Source of the DNA: Anthropogastromicrobium sp052273485
Lineage (GTDB): Bacteria > Bacillota > Clostridia > Lachnospirales > Lachnospiraceae
Assembly: GCA_052273485.1 (NCBI GenBank)
Contig: DAVZID010000028.1
Span: forward strand, 1 to 40,025
DNA: 40,025 nt
Direction: 5' to 3'
The position numbers and the translations under genes are program-made. Shown here in pieces: positions 16,494 to 24,313 of this stretch. Position 1 is the stretch's first letter. Each line of letters begins with the position of its first letter. The notes beneath the pieces are model-generated. The model made no database searches and was not told the origin of the DNA. It saw only the letters and a program-made list of their open reading frames with translations.

Positions 16494-19400
16494 TTATTTT
16501 GCTTCCTGTGTCGTTTCTGCCTCGGTCTCATCTACCTTGGCCTCGTTATCATCTGCTTCGATCTCGTCTGTCTCGATGATGAACTTTACAGAACCGTCCA
16601 TGCTATCACTTCTGCCACTGTAGGTATCGTATGCAATCTCATCAGAGGTCAGAGCCTTTAAGCGGTCAAGAATAACGGTTAAGTTGTCATCTGCCAGATC
16701 CTTGATTTTGCTGATTCCTTCATCGTAGAACTCCTGCATACCATCCTTCAGATCACTAGCGCCATCCTTCAGCTCGCCGATTCCATCTACTACATCATCA
16801 CTTGCATCGGATAAGGTATCTGCGCCATCCTTCAAATCATTAACGCCATCTGCTAAGGTCTTAGTACCACTCTTTAAGTCAAGTGTTCCCTTTCTTAAAT
16901 CATCAGTACCAGATTTCAGTGTAGATGCTCCGCCGCTGAGTGCACTTGTACCAGACTTCAGAGAATCAACACCACTTCTTAAAGTACCAGCACCAGTCTT
17001 TAATGCATCGGCACCGGTCTTTAAGCTATCGGTTCCGTTCTTTAAGGTATCAATACCACTCTTTGCACTGTCGATACCACTCTTTAAGCTGTCAGCACCG
17101 GTCTTTAAGCTGTCGGTTCCAGTCTTTAAGCTGTCAGTTCCGCTCTTTAAGGTATCAATACCGCTCTTTGCACTGTCGATACCACCCTTTAAGCTTGCTG
17201 CACCATCACGTAAGGTCTGGCTGTTTGCTGCAAGCTGTCCTGCACCTGCAGTCAACTGTGTACTTAACTGATTTAATCCATCAATCAGCTGTCCTGCACC
17301 AGTCTGAAGTGCTGCTGCTCCACTTGTCAGAGATCCACTGTTTGCCTTTAACTGTGCTGCACCGCTTGTTAACGCATCATTGTTTGCATCAAGCTGTGCA
17401 AATCCGCCTAACAGCTGTTGAATTCCTGTGGAAGCCTGGGTGTTTAAGGTACCAACCTGCGTTGAAAGATTGCCCATTGCTGCGTAGAAGTCCTGCATAT
17501 TGGTGTTTAACTCATCAACACCCTTGCCAAGTGCTGCAACATCTGCTGCCGGAATCTGATCCTTCATAGCGGTAATATTATCAATCTTTGTCTGTACATC
17601 TGTAAGAGAGGTCATTAAACCTGCAACGGTTGTCTGAAGAGTATCAAACGTATTCTTAATGTTCTCTACCTTCGTTTCCATATCTTTCAAATCTGCATTC
17701 AATGTTGGAAGCGTTATTCCATCAATTCCTTGTACTGGAGTATATGTTGGTGCACCAACACTTACTGTCTCTACTCCACTTACATTTCCAAGATTCTTAA
17801 TTGCTTCCTGTAACGATGCTGCCAAATCTGTATTTCCTGCTGCATTTGCTGCATCAAGCTGTTGCTGGAGAACCGCCCTTGCACTATCAATCTGAGTATT
17901 GGCACTCGCGATCTGCGCATTGACACTCGCGATCTGCTCATTTGCTGCATTATTTACGCTGTCAGCCATTCCCTGTGCAGCGCTTGCTAATTCATTATTT
18001 GCATTCGCGATCTGCGCATTAATCGTATCCTTTGCTGTTGCTGCCGTTTTCGCTAACTGGGCAGTGAAGCTCTGTACATCTGTGATCTGATTCATCAAAT
18101 ACTCAGCATCTGCCATCATGCTCTGAACCGAAACTACGATCTGCTCCTGCATAACGCTAGATAATCCACTTGCCTCTGTAATTAGCTCATTTCCTGTTGA
18201 CAGCATACTATTTAACAGAGTCATTAACTGCTGTGTCTCCTCAGTTCCTAAGGAAGCCTTTAAGGTTGCGGTTCCCTCTGCCAATGCCTTAGATGCTGCG
18301 ACAAGATCTTCTTTTGTCTCTCCTTCTCCATCGAGTGCTGCAGAAAGTGTACTTAACGCACCTTGAATCTGAGTCAGCGTCTGTGCACCTTCAGAAAGCT
18401 GTTTTTCACCTGCGACATATGCGGTAACGCCATCTGCTAAGGAATCGGTTCCGGCTGTGTAGCTATTGACACCTGCTGCCAATGTATTGATTCCCGCTGC
18501 AAACTGTGCAACCTTTGTATTTAACTCACTGTCACTTGACAGATTGGTCTGAATACCTGTATTTAACAGATCCACACCAGAAGTATAGTTATTGATTCCG
18601 CTCTGAAGAGTACCTGCTCCGCTCTGCAGTGCGCTTGCTCCGCTTACTAACTGGCCTGCTCCGCTCTGAAGAGCACCTGCCCCGCTCTGAAGAGTACCTG
18701 CTCCACTTGCAAGCTGACCAGCTCCGCTCTGAAGGGCACCTGCTCCACTCTGTAACTGACCGGCTCCACTCTGAAGGGCAGTTGCACCGCTTGCAAGCTG
18801 GCTGACGCCACTTACCAGATCCTTTGTACCGCTCTGTAACTGTCCTGCTCCATCATCAAGTGTCTTTGCACCGCTTGCTAAATCTCTTGCACCGCTCTGT
18901 AACTGCTTTGCACCATCTGCAAGGGAATTCACACCGTCTGTCAGCGTTCCAACACCATCTGCCAGATCATGAGTACCATCTCTTAATTCCTTAACGCCAT
19001 CATCGAACTCGCCGTACTTTTCATTCAGCTCGTCAACACCATCAAACAGATCAGAAGTTCCATCAACCAGCTGAGTGGCTGCATCCTCCAGATCATCAAG
19101 TGCATTCTTAATATCATCGAGTGCGCTGTCATCATCAAAGTCAATATCCTTTAACAGATCAGACAAGGCAACGGTTAAAGAAGAACTCATTGAGAAATCC
19201 GTTACATCCGCTTCAATTGATACACTGTCCGGAATGTCGATATCCAGCGTCTTATCCTCACTGTCAGCATCGTCCTTGCTGCTCTTGCTGTCTTTATCAT
19301 CATCGGTAGAAAGATCGATGGTATCTAACTTTAAGCTGTCCTTCAGACCTGGCATTCCGACACCAACGACAATGTTTCTGCTTCCATCGGAGATTACCTT

Positions 19401-19991
19401 TCCGTTGTCGATCGTGACATTTGAGAACGTATCATCTGGAAGAATCAGTGCAGTCAACATAACAAATGGGCTGTATATGGTCTCGTCTTTTCCGTCTACC
19501 TTTGCACTCTTCTTCTCATTGTTGGTATACTGAATCTTGATCTGAAGATGACCACTCTTACCGGCAAGCTCCTGTGGCTGCATCTCCTGTCCATCCAATA
19601 TGTAAGTAAACTTTACGGATACCGGAAGATCCTTATTGCTCTGACCCTGATAATAAATATCGCTGCCATCTGTATTCCAGGTAAGGTTCTCTCCGTTCTC
19701 ACTGAAAGTTTCATCACCCTTTACGTTCTTGATGTTTGTCAGATCGGACTGATCCTCAACACTACCCTCAGAACCTGCATTCTTTAACCAGTTGGAAACG
19801 GTGATCTGCTCTGGATTTCCAGTAGCATCTGCATTTACGTAAACGGTCTCTTCCTTTGATACATTACTTGATGAATCCTTTGTATCTGTTGTATTGGCAG
19901 CCATCGCAACCGGAACGCTTCCTACTGCTACTGCCATGCCGACTGCAAGTCCGGCTGTCAATTTTCTTTTCAGCATATGATTTCTATTCAT
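16494..19991 (-). CDS. Very large secreted heptad-repeat protein (YhgE/Pip-like), partner of the MMPL transporter
   Basis: A 1165-residue exported protein. Residues 1-32 form a signal peptide (basic start, hydrophobic core, AMAA end). Residues about 45-225 form a beta-rich domain, followed by an acidic Asp/Ser linker (228-255). Then come heptads such as GAGQLQS and GTDSLKT at about 308-500 and 860-1095, around a Gln/Ala-rich coiled coil (about 560-850). These heptads are the hallmark of YhgE/Pip-type proteins. Unlike those, no C-terminal membrane helices are seen; the chain ends in an acidic Glu/Asp/Thr tail. The start has GAGGGTG 9 bases upstream. It is 69 bases after the MMPL gene and shares its promoter. 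It may be a long periplasm-like or wall-spanning adaptor for the transporter, which is inference. Homology would be limited mostly to the low-complexity repeats. Confidence 0.82.
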   Translation of the reverse strand: MNRNHMLKRKLTAGLAVGMAVAVGSVPVAMAANTTDTKDSSSNVSKEETVYVNADATGNPEQITVSNWLKNAGSEGSVEDQSDLTNIKNVKGDETFSENGENLTWNTDGSDIYYQGQSNKDLPVSVKFTYILDGQEMQPQELAGKSGHLQIKIQYTNNEKKSAKVDGKDETIYSPFVMLTALILPDDTFSNVTIDNGKVISDGSRNIVVGVGMPGLKDSLKLDTIDLSTDDDKDSKSSKDDADSEDKTLDIDIPDSVSIEADVTDFSMSSSLTVALSDLLKDIDFDDDSALDDIKNALDDLEDAATQLVDGTSDLFDGVDELNEKYGEFDDGVKELRDGTHDLADGVGTLTDGVNSLADGAKQLQSGARDLASGAKTLDDGAGQLQSGTKDLVSGVSQLASGATALQSGAGQLQSGAGALQSGAGQLASGAGTLQSGAGALQSGAGQLVSGASALQSGAGTLQSGINNYTSGVDLLNTGIQTNLSSDSELNTKVAQFAAGINTLAAGVNSYTAGTDSLADGVTAYVAGEKQLSEGAQTLTQIQGALSTLSAALDGEGETKEDLVAASKALAEGTATLKASLGTEETQQLMTLLNSMLSTGNELITEASGLSSVMQEQIVVSVQSMMADAEYLMNQITDVQSFTAQLAKTAATAKDTINAQIANANNELASAAQGMADSVNNAANEQIASVNAQIASANTQIDSARAVLQQQLDAANAAGNTDLAASLQEAIKNLGNVSGVETVSVGAPTYTPVQGIDGITLPTLNADLKDMETKVENIKNTFDTLQTTVAGLMTSLTDVQTKIDNITAMKDQIPAADVAALGKGVDELNTNMQDFYAAMGNLSTQVGTLNTQASTGIQQLLGGFAQLDANNDALTSGAAQLKANSGSLTSGAAALQTGAGQLIDGLNQLSTQLTAGAGQLAANSQTLRDGAASLKGGIDSAKSGIDTLKSGTDSLKTGTDSLKTGADSLKSGIDSAKSGIDTLKNGTDSLKTGADALKTGAGTLRSGVDSLKSGTSALSGGASTLKSGTDDLRKGTLDLKSGTKTLADGVNDLKDGADTLSDASDDVVDGIGELKDGASDLKDGMQEFYDEGISKIKDLADDNLTVILDRLKALTSDEIAYDTYSGRSDSMDGSVKFIIETDEIEADDNEAKVDETEAETTQEAK
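16720..17351 (-). repeat. Second block of 21-bp (heptad) coding repeats
   Basis: In-frame 21-base units coding variants of GTDSLKT, GIDTLKS and GADALKT, about residues 880-1090 of the heptad-repeat protein. Several adjacent units are nearly identical in DNA, as in unequal crossing-over or slippage. Copy number may vary between strains. Confidence 0.8.
18581..19070 (-). repeat. First block of 21-bp (heptad) coding repeats
   Basis: Tandem 21-base units coding GAGQLQS, GAGALQS, GAGQLAS and similar, about residues 308-470 of the same protein. DNA similarity between units is highest around 18600-18790. Confidence 0.8.
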
Positions 19992-20060
19992 AATAATAAC
20001 ACCCTCATTCTCATTTCTAAATCAGAATTGCACGCTTGTGCACGCCAGTTACTTTACTTT

Positions 20061-22130
20061 TTATTTCTTTCCAAGGAAGTTGATTGATGTCTTACAAATT
20101 ACCTTATCGAAGATCAAGAACATTGCCGGTAAAACAAGTGCTACAACGACAACACTGATCAGCGCACCTCTTGAAAGAAGTGTACAGATGGAACCGATCA
20201 TATCAACCTTTGAGTAGGCCGATACACCGAATGTTGCTGCGAAGAAACTAAGACCACTTGTGATAATAGACTCCAGGCTGGCCTTGTGTGCCGCGCTGAC
20301 TGCTTCCTTCTTGCTCTTACCCTTACTTCGCTCTCTCTGATAACGGCTCGTCATCAGGATCGCATAGTCGACAGTCGCACCTAACTGAATGGTTCCGACA
20401 ACGATCGAGGCAACGAATGGAAGACTGATATTCTGATAGAACGGAACCGCCATGTTGACTGCGATCGCAAACTCGATTACAGCTACCAAAATGATTGGCA
20501 GAGAAATCGACTTGAAAATAATCATGATAATAATGAAAATCGCTGCCATTGATACAGTGTTAACACTTTGAAGGTCGATGTTTGTTACATCCTCAAGATC
20601 CTTCATCATAGGTGCCTCACCGATCACCATTGCATTCTCATCGTAACCCTTTACAATATCATTGATCTGGGCGATCTGATTGTTGACCTCCTCGGTCGCG
20701 GACTGGTACTTTGAGCACACAAATGCAAGCTCCCAGTTATCACTCTGCAACATGCTCTTAATGTCCTTCGGAATCATCGAATCCGGAATATTGGCACCAA
20801 CCAGAGAATTTAAACTGATCGTCCACTTAACACCATCTACCTTGTCAATGGCATTTAACATATCGCGCTTATCTTTTGCGTCCATGTCCTTCTCCATCAT
20901 AACCATGTGGAGAACGCTCATATCAAAATCTTCTTCCAACTTTTCGTTTGCTACGTTGCTGTCCAGTGTAGCCGGAAGAGACTTTGCAATGTTGTAATAA
21001 ATCTTTGTGTTATTATTTCCGTAAATAGCCGGAGCCAGAAGAACAAGGAAGATAACTAACCAAACCTTGTAATGCTTTGTAATGAAGCTAGACAATCCAT
21101 CCATGCTCTTAATGAGCGGCTTATGCTTTGTCTTTTCAATCGGCTTATCGAAAATAAGGATCATAGCCGGAAGAACGGTGACACAGCAGATAACACCGAT
21201 GACAACTCCTTTTGCACTTACAATACCAAGATCGCGGCCAAGTGCGAAGGTCATAAAGCAAAGTGCGGCAAAACCAGCAATTGTCGTAACAGAGCTTCCC
21301 ACGATAGACTTAAAGGTATTAGCGATTGCATGACCCATCGCACGCTCCTTATCCTCTGGAAATCGAACTTTATTTTCCTCATAGCTGCTAAGAAGGAAAA
21401 TGGAATAATCCATTGTAACACCAAGCTGAAGAACGGCTGTCAGTGCCTGTGTAATATAGGAAATTTCTCCGAGGAAGATATTGCTTCCCATGTTGTAGAG
21501 AATTGAGATTCCGATACTTAACAGGAAGAACAGCGGAACCAGAAACGAATCAGTGAACAGCTCAAGTACGACAAAGCAAAGCAGTGCAGCGATTACAACG
21601 TATGCTGGCATCTCGCTAAGTGCTAGGTTCTTAATATCGGTAACAATACCGGTCATACCGCTTAAAAAGCACTGTTCATTGCTGATCTTTCTCATCTCTG
21701 TAAGTGCTTCCATAGCTTCATCAGATGAGGTCGTGTTGTCAAACAACACAAGCATCATGGTCGCATCACCTTTAAAGAACGCCTCTCTTAGATCCTTTGG
21801 AATCATCTCGACTGGAAGAGTCAAATCTGCAACATCATCATACCAAAGAACATCCTTAACATGATCAATCTCGCTGTATGCATCTTCTAGCTTTTGCACA
21901 TCCTTTAGTTCCATGTTTTCCACGACGACCATGGAAAACGCGCCCATTCCATATTCATCGACCATAATATCCTGGCCTTTGATTGTCTCAAGTGTATCCG
22001 GCAGGTAACTTAAGATATCATAATTGACTCTCGTCTTTGCCATACCGATTACGGAAGGGATCATAAGCAAAATGCTGATCAATATGATCAGATATTTGTG
22101 TTTTGCAATCCATTTTCCTACTTTAACCAT
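20061..22130 (-). CDS. MMPL/RND-family transporter
   Basis: A 689-residue membrane protein made of two similar halves, each with one N-terminal helix, a large extracytoplasmic domain and about five further helices. Family features are GVTMDYSIFLLSSY in the first half and GATVDYAILMTSRY in the second, with the Asp-Tyr pairs in helix 4 that serve proton coupling in MmpL3-type transporters. The family exports lipids or hydrophobic compounds. The start is the ATG at 22128-22130 with AGGAG 9 bases upstream; an ATG three codons earlier would touch the ribosome site. It is the first gene of an operon with the heptad-repeat protein and is controlled from a promoter overlapped by a TetR operator. The substrate is unknown. 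Confidence 0.93.
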   Translation of the reverse strand: MVKVGKWIAKHKYLIILISILLMIPSVIGMAKTRVNYDILSYLPDTLETIKGQDIMVDEYGMGAFSMVVVENMELKDVQKLEDAYSEIDHVKDVLWYDDVADLTLPVEMIPKDLREAFFKGDATMMLVLFDNTTSSDEAMEALTEMRKISNEQCFLSGMTGIVTDIKNLALSEMPAYVVIAALLCFVVLELFTDSFLVPLFFLLSIGISILYNMGSNIFLGEISYITQALTAVLQLGVTMDYSIFLLSSYEENKVRFPEDKERAMGHAIANTFKSIVGSSVTTIAGFAALCFMTFALGRDLGIVSAKGVVIGVICCVTVLPAMILIFDKPIEKTKHKPLIKSMDGLSSFITKHYKVWLVIFLVLLAPAIYGNNNTKIYYNIAKSLPATLDSNVANEKLEEDFDMSVLHMVMMEKDMDAKDKRDMLNAIDKVDGVKWTISLNSLVGANIPDSMIPKDIKSMLQSDNWELAFVCSKYQSATEEVNNQIAQINDIVKGYDENAMVIGEAPMMKDLEDVTNIDLQSVNTVSMAAIFIIIMIIFKSISLPIILVAVIEFAIAVNMAVPFYQNISLPFVASIVVGTIQLGATVDYAILMTSRYQRERSKGKSKKEAVSAAHKASLESIITSGLSFFAATFGVSAYSKVDMIGSICTLLSRGALISVVVVALVLPAMFLIFDKVICKTSINFLGKK

Positions 22131-22164
22131 AGCAACCATCTCCTATCTTTTTTTCACACTACGC

Positions 22165-22193
22165 ATTATATTCAAAAACTGACTTTTGGTCAA
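22165..22193 (-). promoter_or_regulatory. Promoter of the MMPL operon
   Basis: On the minus strand TTGACC (22188-22193), 17 bases, TATAAT (22165-22170). The -35 lies inside the first TetR-type operator (22180-22192), so binding there would block polymerase. Confidence 0.9.
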
Positions 22194-22266
22194 TATTCAA
22201 AATGTCCGAAAAAGGAATGACTATAAAATGAATTTTGGTCAGTTTTTAATAATTGACTTTTAGTCA
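22180..22266. promoter_or_regulatory. Three TetR-type operators between the tetR and MMPL promoters
   Basis: Three copies of TGAMTTTTRGTCA: TGACTTTTGGTCA at 22180-22192, TGAATTTTGGTCA at 22229-22241 and TGACTTTTAGTCA at 22254-22266. Outer copies have perfect TGAC/GTCA arms. The first overlaps the MMPL -35 and the third the tetR -35. The distances are 49 and 25 bases. This fits autorepression plus repression of the operon, with the middle copy able to aid cooperative binding. Confidence 0.8.
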
Positions 22267-22281
22267 GTTTCGTATGATAAT
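22253..22281 (+). promoter_or_regulatory. Promoter of the divergent tetR gene
   Basis: TTGACT (22253-22258), 17 bases, GATAAT (22276-22281). The -35 is inside the third operator. Confidence 0.85.
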
Positions 22282-22396
22282 AATTCTGAGATTCAAGATT
22301 TCAAACATTTACATTTTTACTATCATTTGATAAGATAGATGTAGATACCAAACTATCAATCGAATACTATAATTTTGTTACAGGAGGGTTTCTCGG

Positions 22397-23029
22397 ATGG
22401 GAAAAGTGGATATTAATAAGAAGCAAAAGAAAAACGCTTTGCTGCAGACGGCCTTTGACCTGTTCCTCGATAAGGGCTTTGCCAAGACGACGATCTCCGA
22501 TATTGTCTCGGATGCTGGTCTTGCAAAAGGAACTTTCTACTTATATTTTAAGGATAAATATGATTTGAGAGATAAACTGATTGCCCACAAGGCTGGACAG
22601 CTGTTTGCAGATGCGCATCAGGCATTGATCAATCAGACGTTTACTAGCTTTGAGGATCAAATTTTAGCCGTTGCTGACTATATCATTGGCCGCCTAAATG
22701 AGGATCACGGTCTTTTAACCTTTATTTCAAAAAATCTGTCATGGGGAATTTTTAAGACTGCCTTTGAGAACACATTGCCAGATGAGTCCCAGCAGTTTTA
22801 CGAATACATCTTTGAACAGATGAAGTCAAGAAACTATGTCTGTCAGGAGCCGGAACTGATGCTTTTTACAATCATTGAGTTAGTAGGTTCGACCTGCTAC
22901 AGCTGCATTTTGTATGGACAGCCAGTTTCGATGGAGGAGTATCTTCCTTATCTTCACACGGTTATTCGTCAGATCTTATCGGGATTTACGGTTCAGCGTC
23001 CGGCACTAGTTGAGACAAAAACTGCTTAA
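22397..23029 (+). CDS. TetR/AcrR regulator of the MMPL operon
   Basis: A 210-residue regulator. The N-terminal helix-turn-helix (about 10-58) includes TTISDIVSDAGLAKGTFYLYFKDK, the most typical TetR signature. The remainder is an all-helical ligand-binding and dimer domain rich in aromatic residues, as expected for a pocket for hydrophobic compounds. AGGAGGG precedes the ATG. It is transcribed away from the MMPL operon. Three copies of one palindrome-like site overlap both promoters, so it very probably represses itself and the transporter until a ligand, perhaps an exported compound, releases it. Confidence 0.93.
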   Translation: MGKVDINKKQKKNALLQTAFDLFLDKGFAKTTISDIVSDAGLAKGTFYLYFKDKYDLRDKLIAHKAGQLFADAHQALINQTFTSFEDQILAVADYIIGRLNEDHGLLTFISKNLSWGIFKTAFENTLPDESQQFYEYIFEQMKSRNYVCQEPELMLFTIIELVGSTCYSCILYGQPVSMEEYLPYLHTVIRQILSGFTVQRPALVETKTA

Positions 23030-23061
23030 TGATCAACTTTCATATTTTTCTTTTGCACACC

Positions 23062-23099
23062 AAAAAGGAACGGTCATTTTCGTGACCGTTCCTTTTTTT
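23062..23099. terminator. Bidirectional intrinsic terminator between tetR and ctc
   Basis: A perfect 15-bp stem (23062-23076 with 23083-23097; core GGAACGGTCA) with a 6-base loop. It is flanked by A residues on one side and T residues on the other. It serves tetR on the plus strand and the L25 gene on the minus strand. Confidence 0.92.
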
Positions 23100-23138
23100 A
23101 TTGGATCATTCGATTGCCAATTTCGTTTTTTCTTTGAA

Positions 23139-23747
23139 TTATTCGTCCTTCTTCTCCGGCTCCTCAGCAGTTTCTTCTGCTGTCTCAGTCTCCGGTACTG
23201 CTGCGTTATGAGCTACATTTAAGGATGCAACAACAGCTTCTGGATCAGTTGTAATTGTGATCTTCTTATCTGCAAAAATCGGCAGATCCTTTACACGAAT
23301 TACATCACCAATCTTCATACCACCAACATCAACTCTGACTTCATCAACCAGATCTGCCGGCAGTGCCTTGTATGCGATTTCCTCCAGAGCTTCCTGAAGT
23401 ACGCCCTCTGCAATCTTATCGTGGTTCTCAAAGATAACCTCTGCAACAGAATGAACTTTTTCTGTGCTTACCAGTGCCTGGAAATCAATCTCATCGATTC
23501 TTCCTGCAACCGGATTGTATGCAACGTCCTTGATCAGTGCATCGTACTGAGTTCCCTCAACATCCAACATGATCTGGCTTCCTTTATGAGCCTTCTTTAA
23601 GAATTTCTCTAACTCCAGCGCCGGGAACTTTACCGGAATGGAACCTTCAATTTTCTTTCCGAACACGTTGCCTACAACGTATCCCTCTCTTCTGAGCTTC
23701 TTTGCTTTGATGTCCATGCTTCGTTTTTCAGCTTTTAAAGTATTCAT
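23139..23747 (-). CDS. ctc: Ribosomal protein L25 / general stress protein Ctc
   Basis: A 202-residue 5S rRNA-binding 50S subunit protein of the longer CTC/TL5 type. Residues 1 to about 90 form the L25 beta-barrel domain (LRREGYVVGNVFGKK, then IDFQAL near 88-93). Residues about 95-180 form the TL5-like beta domain with LPADLVDEVRVDV. The last 20 residues are a Glu/Thr-rich tail. The start is the ATG at 23745-23747, with GGAGG upstream. The longer in-frame reading to 23858 would extend into the untranslated leader. A strong promoter lies about 100 bases upstream, giving a leader with a small TGACC/GGTCA hairpin at about 23810-23826 that could serve feedback control (inference). Confidence 0.95.
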   Translation of the reverse strand: MNTLKAEKRSMDIKAKKLRREGYVVGNVFGKKIEGSIPVKFPALELEKFLKKAHKGSQIMLDVEGTQYDALIKDVAYNPVAGRIDEIDFQALVSTEKVHSVAEVIFENHDKIAEGVLQEALEEIAYKALPADLVDEVRVDVGGMKIGDVIRVKDLPIFADKKITITTDPEAVVASLNVAHNAAVPETETAEETAEEPEKKDE

Positions 23748-23845
23748 TTTATCTTTTCCTCCAAAAATCTGATTCCTTAGCAGCCTTCGACAAGAGGTTT
23801 TGTTAAGAAACTGACCTGTCTGGTCATTTCCTTTGTTCGGTATGT

Positions 23846-23874
23846 AATATAACACCACTAACGCAAAAATGCAA
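23846..23874 (-). promoter_or_regulatory. Promoter of the L25/Ctc gene
   Basis: On the minus strand TTGCAT (23869-23874), 17 bases, TATATT (23846-23851). It is placed just after the structured module at 23897-24056, which is therefore upstream of, and probably not part of, the transcript. Confidence 0.85.
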
Positions 23875-23896
23875 GAGTTTTTTTGTGAAGAATTTG

Positions 23897-24056
23897 TGAA
23901 CAGTTCACGCGTCCTGCTAGGTCTGGATAAATCTCATGCTTGCATGAAGATTTGCCAGATCAGCAGGACGAAGTGGACGCCCGTTCATGAACAAAACAAA
24001 GTTGCGAAGCAACGACGCACGGAACGTGCGGTTTTGCGAATGGGCGGCCCGTGAAC
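23897..24056 (-). other. Multibranched structured non-coding module
   Basis: An outer stem GTTCACG (23903-23909) with CGTGAAC (24050-24056) encloses two parts. First, a long hairpin 23911-23969: GTCCTGCT with AGCAGGAC, continued by TCTGG/CCAGA, AAATCT/AGATTT and CATGC/GCATG. Second, a branch closed by CGCCCGTTC (23978-23986) with GAATGGGCG (24038-24046) and CAAAAC (23992-23997) with GTTTTG (24031-24036), holding two GAA-loop hairpins, GTTGC/GCAAC (24001-24013) and CGCACG/CGTGCG (24016-24030). No ORF explains it. The strand is uncertain because the stems read on both. Confidence 0.6.
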
Positions 24057-24062
24057 TTTGTT

Positions 24063-24247
24063 GTGTAACCCGGTAGATGTGTAACCCGGTAGGTTCACGC
24101 AAGGGTGACTCGGCGAAGTGACTTTGTCGGCGCCCCTTGTTCCCGCGGCGCCTTCTACACTCCTTTTTATCTCAGTTACTGCGTAAGCCCGCTCCCACAC
24201 GGGATCACCTCGTAAATCACATTCGCCTCACCCCCATTTACGTAACG
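24063..24247 (-). repeat. Structured intergenic element, copy A (homologous to 28379-28663)
   Basis: Read on the minus strand from 24247. It has a head beginning CGTTACGTAAATGG and containing TTTACGAG; then the hairpin of two GGCGCC blocks (24129-24134, 24147-24152); the core CGACAAAGTCACT (24117-24129); and two 16-base repeats containing ACCGGGTT (24063-24092). All parts occur in the same order in copy B on the plus strand. It fills the 566-base gap between the M56 gene and ctc together with the module at 23897-24056 and the ctc promoter. The stretch 24248-24313 shows nothing clear. Confidence 0.75.
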
Positions 24248-24313
24248 TTGAATTCATCGCTGACGATTATCTCAGAATAAAAGTGCCCTCTTCATCACCG
24301 TTTTAAATCACAA

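Noticed and set aside
16940..17569. A 209-codon plus-strand open frame opposite the heptad-repeat gene
   Set aside because: Its repetitive His/Leu/Ser/Tyr protein is the mirror of the 21-base coding repeats, which keep all frames open. No promoter or ribosome site.
23139..23747. Aminoacyl-tRNA T-box or ribosomal protein leader before ctc
   Set aside because: The leader of about 100 bases has only one small hairpin, with no specifier loop or T-box sequence.
23869..24200. Short open frames within the structured region before ctc
   Set aside because: All are 60-70 codons, follow stem-loop sequence, differ between strands and lack ribosome sites.
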